Source: Achatina immaculata
Lineage: Eukaryota > Mollusca > Gastropoda > Stylommatophora > Achatinidae
Assembly: GCA_009760885.1 (NCBI GenBank)
Contig: CM019718.1
Location: 29,581,030 to 29,645,029 of the forward strand
DNA length: 64,000 nt
Direction of reading: 5' to 3'
Of this stretch, positions 58,775 through 64,000 are shown piece after piece (position 1 is the first letter of the stretch; each line of letters opens with the position of its first letter). The translations under genes were made by a program, and so were the position numbers. Below the pieces are notes generated by a model. That model saw only the letters and a list, made by a program, of their open reading frames with translations, ran no database searches and was not told where the DNA came from.

Positions 58775-59340
58775 AAATGAAATCAATGCAACCATCAGCA
58801 ACCACCACAAAAACAAAGGCCAACACTACATCTGAAGAGAAGCTATCAGCCAAAGAAAAGTTGCTGACCTACCAAGACTTCAAAAGATGGATGGCAGCAA
58901 GAAAATCAATACAGCAGACTAGATCTTTCAGCAGCTGAATGCTACTTACAAACACAAGTGGAAGATATGTATTAATAATAGGTTGTCTAAAACACTACAC
59001 AAAAAACAACAAATAAATCAGGGTAATTTTTTATAGAATTCTCTATTTCTTTCAGTTTCAATCAGACAGATTCTATATCTTTTAATCTCAACCATGGAAG
59101 CCTTGTCATTTCTGCTGTTAGCATCAAGAATATGGCAACAGTAAATACAATAATCAAAATGTTACATAATTACACACTAATGTGAAAAGAAATAACCTGA
59201 TATGAATAAACCACAGATGTAGAATAACAAGAATAAAACATACATGACAGACCACAAATGTATAACAACAGCAACATAATGTACACAACAGACCACAGAT
59301 ATGAAATAACAGTAATTTACAAACAGACCACAGGTTTCGA
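58775..59340. other. Pecanex intron upstream of exon 1, unassigned
   Basis: AT-rich. Loose TGACAGACCACAAATGT-like pieces at 59240-59340 lead into the following array. Confidence 0.4.
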
Positions 59341-59344
59341 ATGA

Positions 59345-60192
59345 CAGGAATATAATATGTACTCCAGACTATAGATGTGGCTTGACAGGAATATAATATG
59401 TACTTCAGACTACAGATGTGGCTTGACAGGAATATAATATGTACTTCAGACTACAGATGTGGAATGACAGGAATATATTACCTACTCCAGACTACAGACG
59501 TGGAATGACAGGAACATAACACCTACTCCAGACTACAGATGTGGAATTACAGGAACATAACACCTACTCCAGACTACAGATGTGGAATTACAGGAACATA
59601 ACACCTACTCCAGACTACAGATGTGGAGTGACAGGAACATAACACCTACTCCAGACTACAGATGTGGAATGACAGGAATATAATATGTACTCCAGACTAT
59701 AGATGTGGAATGACAGGAACATAACACCTATTCCAGACTACAGATGTGGCATGACAGGAACATTACTCCAGACTACAGATGTGGTATGACAGGAACGTTA
59801 CTCCAGACTACAGATGTGGCAAGACAGGAACATTACTCCAGACTACAGATGTGGCATGACAGGAACATTACTCCAGACTACAGATGTGGCATGACAGGAA
59901 CATTACTCCAGACTACAGATGTGGCATGACAGGAACATTACTCCAGATGTGGCAAGACAAGAACATTACTCCAGACTACAGATGTGGCATGACAGGAACA
60001 TTACTCCAGACTACAGATGTGGCATGACAGGAACATTACTCCAGACTACAGATGTGGAATGACAGGAACATTACTCCAGACTACAGATGTGGCATGACAG
60101 GAACATTACTCCAGACTACAGATGTGGAATGACAGGAACATTACTCCAGACTACAGATGTGGAATGACAGGAACACAACACCTACTCCAGAC
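59345..60192. repeat. Minisatellite, 35-41-bp units, about 22 copies (left block)
   Basis: Unit core ACTCCAGACTACAGATGTGG with AATGACAGGAACATAACACCT. The right part uses a shorter unit lacking AACACC. The block is interrupted at 60192 by a LINE and resumes at 62262. Confidence 0.95.
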
Positions 60193-62261
60193 TCATCATC
60201 ATCATCAGGTGCTGTGCCGACCGGCATTGGCTATTATGCTTCTCCAGAGTACCCGATCTTTCATGCAGGCCATCAGTTCAGTTGGTGATCTCCTCTCACA
60301 CCATCCCGCCAGACTGTCCAGTATCATTTCTCTTGGTCTTCCTCTTGATCTTCTTCCTTCTATTTTTCCTGTTGTTATAATATTTTCAATGCCCCCTCTT
60401 CTCATTGCATGTCCTATGAAAGTATATTGTCTCTCTCTTATCTTTTTGACAAGGTTTTTTGTCTCTCCAGCTCTTCTCATACATTCTTCATTAGTTATTT
60501 TTGCTGTCCAGGGGATTCACAACATTCTTCTAATAAACCACATTTCTGCTGCTTCCAATGATTTTTGTGCAGACTTGCCTATTGTCCATAATTCACTTCC
60601 ATATAACAAGATAGGTTCAATATAGCATTTTAGGACTCGTTTTCTAACATTCATTGATAAAGATGTGTTAGCTAATATGTTTCTCATTCTCTGAAATGCA
60701 GTCTTTGCTTGGCCTATTCTGTTCCTAATTTCTGTTCTGTATTTCCCATCTGAAGTTATTACTGCTCTAAGGTATTTGAATTTCTGCACCTGCTTTAGAA
60801 TGGTTCCATTTAATTTAATACTGCATGCTGGTGGATTCTGTTTCTTAGATATAGTCTCTGTCTTTTTGATGTTCAAAGTAAGGCCTTTCTGTTCAATTTC
60901 TTTGGTGACTTTATCCAAGAGATTTTGCAGGTCTTGTTGGTTCTCAGCTATCAGTACTATGTCGTCAGCATACCGAAGGTTGTTAATACTGTATCCTCCA
61001 ATTTTTATGCCTGGTTCTGTGATGATTGTTCTTAGAATATTCTCGCTGTACAGAGAAAAAAGGTCTGGAGATAGTACACATCCTTGTCGCACCCCTTCTT
61101 TTATAGGTTGATATTTTCCAATTCTATTTTCAACTCAAACTGCTGCTTCTTGCTGCCAGTTTAGATGTTTTACAATCCTCAGGTCTTTGCCGTCTATATT
61201 GATGTTTTCAAGCATTTTAATAATTTCATTATGTTTCACCTTGTCAAATGCCTTGGTGTAATCAATGAAGCATAAGTAGAGATCTTTCAGTACTTCTAAA
61301 GCTCTTTCTGTTAGTGTTCGTAAAGCATAAATGGCATTGTGTGTTCCCTTTCTTTCAACAAATCCAAACTGTTCATCTGCTATTTCCATTTTTATATTTT
61401 TCCTTGTTCTTCACATAATTATTCTCAGAAGTAGCTTCGTTATGTGACATGAGAGACTGATAGTCCGGTGGTCGTCACATTCCTTTGCACCTGGTTTCTT
61501 TGGTAGTGCTATAAACGTGGATTTAATCAGGTCACTGGGAATATAACCACTGTTGTAAATGTCAATCAGTAACTTGGTTATTATTTTTATTCCTGTCTCC
61601 TCTAGCACCTCTATTTCTTCTATTGTTATATTATCAGGCCCAGTCGCTTTTCTTTTTTCATGTGTTTGATGGCATCTATGATTTCATCTTCAAGTATTGG
61701 TGGTCCCTCCCAGTTTTCAGTATCTGGTGTTAATTCTGGTCTTTCTCCTCCATATAGCTCACCGATATACTCTGTCCACCTGTCCACAATGTCTTCTTTT
61801 CCCATTAACATTTTACCTTCTTTTGATTTCAGGCATCCTGTGGTATATTTTGTTTTCCTGCCTGTGAGTTCATTAATTCATTTGTGCATGTTTTTGCTGT
61901 CTTTATTATGAGAGTCCTCTATCTGTCTGCACTGTTCATTTAACCACACTTCTTTTGCTTCTCTGCATTTGCATCTTATTTCTTTATTTATCTTGCTATA
62001 TTTTTCCTCGTTATTTTTACTCCTCCTCCTCTTGTCCATCAGTCCTAAGATGTCATCTGTCATCCATTTATTTTTAAGGGCTTCTTTTTCGGTGGTATTA
62101 TCTCCTTAACAGTTTGGTGGATAGAATCTGTTAACATTGCCCATTGTTCATCTATACTATTTATCTTTGCTATTGCATTGTATCTATTTGTTATAATAAC
62201 TCTGTATTGTTCTCGCAGTTCTTGATCATTTTTAAGAAGTTCTGTATTCAGTTTGATGATC
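60193..62261 (-). mobile_element. LINE (non-LTR retrotransposon), 5' truncated, inserted in a minisatellite
   Basis: Read from 62261: a linker region (NDQELREQYRVIITNRYNAI, IIPPKKK), IALPKKPGAKECDDHRTISL (RT motifs 1-2), LCFIDYTKAFDKVKH (motif 3, catalytic D), KEGVRQGCVLSPDLFSLYSE (motif 4), NNLRYADDIVLIAE (YADD motif 5), FKYLRAVITSDG, then the tail GKIEGRRSRGRPREMILDSL. The endonuclease domain is absent. In-frame TGA stops near 61408, 61135 and 60515 and a frame change near 61655 make it inactive. The 3' end is (GATG)n. TCCAGACT flanks both ends but also belongs to the host repeat. Confidence 0.92.
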
Positions 62262-62885
62262 CAGACTACAGATGTGGAATGACAGGAACATAACACCTAC
62301 TCCAGACTACAGATGTGGAATTACAGGAACATAACACCTACTCCAGACTACAGATGTGGAATGACAGGAACATAACACCTACTCCAGACTACAGATGTGG
62401 AATGACAGGAACATAACACCTACTCCAGACTACAGATGTGGAATGACAGGAACATAACACCTACTCCAGACTACAGTGGAGTGACAGGAACATAACACCT
62501 ACTCTAGACTACAGTGGAGTGACAGGAACATAACACCTACTCCAGACTACAGATGTGGAGTTACAGGAACATAACACCTACTCCAGACTACAGATGCAGC
62601 ATGACAGGAATATAACACGTACTCCAGACTACAGATGCAGCATGACAGGAACATAACATGTACTCCAGACTACAGATGCAGCATGACAGGAACATAACAT
62701 GTACTCTAGACCACAGATGCAGCATGACAGGAATATAACATGTACTCCAGACTACAGATGCAGCATGACAGGAACATAACATGTACTCCAGACTACAGAT
62801 GCAGCATGACAGGAACATAACATGTACTCCAGACTACAGATGCAGCATGACAGGAACATAACACGTACTCCAGACCACAGATATG
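62262..62885. repeat. Minisatellite, about 41-bp units (right block)
   Basis: Continuation of the 59345 array after the LINE. It holds two subtypes: GATGTGGAATGACAGG on the left and GATGCAGCATGACAGG on the right. Confidence 0.95.
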
Positions 62886-62974
62886 TAAAAACAAGAATAA
62901 TAAAACATATACTTCTGACATGAGAACTGGGGCTGCTTGAATGTATTCATCAAACAAGGTAAAACAACAAACTG

Positions 62975-63892
62975 TAAGAGGACAGTTCAGACTGACAGTG
63001 ATGTAGACACTGTAAGAGGACAGTTCAGATTGACAGTGATGTAGACACTGTAAGAGGACAGTTCAGACTGACAGTGATGTAGACACTGTAAGAGGACAGT
63101 TCAGACTGACAGTGATGTAGACAGAGTAAGAGGACAGTTCAGACTGACATTGATGTAGACAGAGTAAGAGGACAGTTCAGACTGACAGTGATGTAGACAG
63201 AGTAAGAGGACAGTTCAGACTTCAGGTGATATAGACAGAGTAAGAGGACAGTTCAGACTGAAAGTGATACAGACAGAGTAAGAGGACAGTTCAGACTGAC
63301 ACTGATGTAGACAGAGTAAGAGGACAGTTCAGACAAAGTGATACAGACAGAGTAAGAGGACAGTTCAGACTGAAAGTGATACAGACAGAGTAAGAGGACA
63401 GTTCAGACTGAAAGTGATGTAGTAAGAGTAAGAGGACAGTTCAGACTGAAAGTAATACAGACAGAGTAAGAGGACAGTTCAGACTGAAAGTGATAGACAG
63501 AGTAAGAGGACAGTTCAGACTGAAAGTGATAGAGTAAGAAGACAGTTCAGACTTCAGGTGATGTAGACAGAGTAAGAGGACAGTTCAGACTGAAAGTGAT
63601 ACAGACAGAGTAAGAGGACAGTTCAGACTGAAAGTGATACAGACAGAGTAAGAGGACAGTTCAGACTGAAAGTGATACAGACAGAGTAAGAGGACAGTTC
63701 AGACTGAAAGTGATACAGACAGAGTAAGACGACAGTTCAGACTGAAAGTGATACAGACAGAGTAAGAGGAGAGTAGACTGAAAGTGATACAGACAGAGTA
63801 AGAGGACAGTTCAGACTTCAGGTGATGTAGACAGAGTAAGAGGACAGTTCAGACTTCAGGTGATGTAGACAGAGTAAGAGGACAGTTCAGAA
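62975..63892. repeat. Minisatellite, about 38-bp unit, about 25 copies
   Basis: Unit core GTAAGAGGACAGTTCAGACT with GAAAGTGATACAGACAGA. Variants CTTCAGGTGATGTAG and TGACAGTGATGTAG form blocks at the two ends. Confidence 0.95.
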
Positions 63893-64000
63893 AATTGAGA
63901 TTAAGTTCTACACAAGACTGGGATGATGAATCAACAGAGCAGTTAACACATGTACACATGCTGACATCTTATTACATCATCTTCTAAAGAAATAAAGGTG

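Noticed and set aside
58772..58853. Upstream extension of pecanex exon 1 (ADSFSSDVVLAFVFVVVADG)
   Set aside because: A good acceptor at 58772 and the conserved ATTSLL start argue for a shorter exon; the extension is hydrophobic by chance.

Overview
The window is eukaryotic: AT-rich, intron-rich and repeat-rich, with no bacterial-type operons. One host protein-coding gene is recognisable, the 3' (C-terminal) part of a pecanex (PCNX) gene on the minus strand. I rebuilt 22 consecutive coding exons between 58771 and 12317. All exons have AG/GT borders and phases that join without a break, giving 1081 residues and a stop; the 5' part of the gene lies beyond position 64000. The protein resembles animal pecanex closely. 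With the RTE-like and CR1/jockey-like LINE pieces, Tc1 and mariner DNA transposons, a hAT-type MITE and a tRNA-derived SINE, this suggests an invertebrate metazoan, perhaps a mollusc. I cannot fix the taxon without a search.

Layout. 1-12300 is downstream flank: a decayed Tc1 transposase at the left edge, a fold-back element at 3777-4044, a head-to-head SINE pair at 11261-11603 and many tandem arrays. 12317-24943 holds exons 22 to 16, a mariner broken by two arrays (21660-22946) and a LINE 3' fragment. 24944-34311 is a large intron with another LINE fragment and a second mariner whose coding region has been invaded by a 1 kb minisatellite. 34312-49984 holds exons 15 to 5, an internally deleted mariner, a long inverted repeat (41833-42416), a GC-rich retroposon-like block (42967-44163) and a hAT-like MITE. 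49985-58771 holds exons 4 to 1 and a 786-bp tandem duplication that carries a LINE fragment. 58772-64000 is intron or upstream sequence with two large arrays, one split by a 2 kb LINE.

The main feature of the window is its minisatellites. About 50 arrays of 19-76 bp units make up roughly one third of the 64 kb (my estimate by adding spans). Several units were clearly seeded from functional sequence. Some copy a pecanex splice donor (exon 2, exon 16), some copy a splice acceptor (exon 2, exon 20), others abut a donor or acceptor (exons 3, 4, 7, 11, 18, 22), and two expand transposase codons inside mariner copies. The gene therefore has exons flanked by long series of duplicate splice signals. 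This looks like a genome-wide habit of short-segment tandem duplication, with possible consequences for splicing. Whether any duplicate site is used cannot be told from DNA alone.
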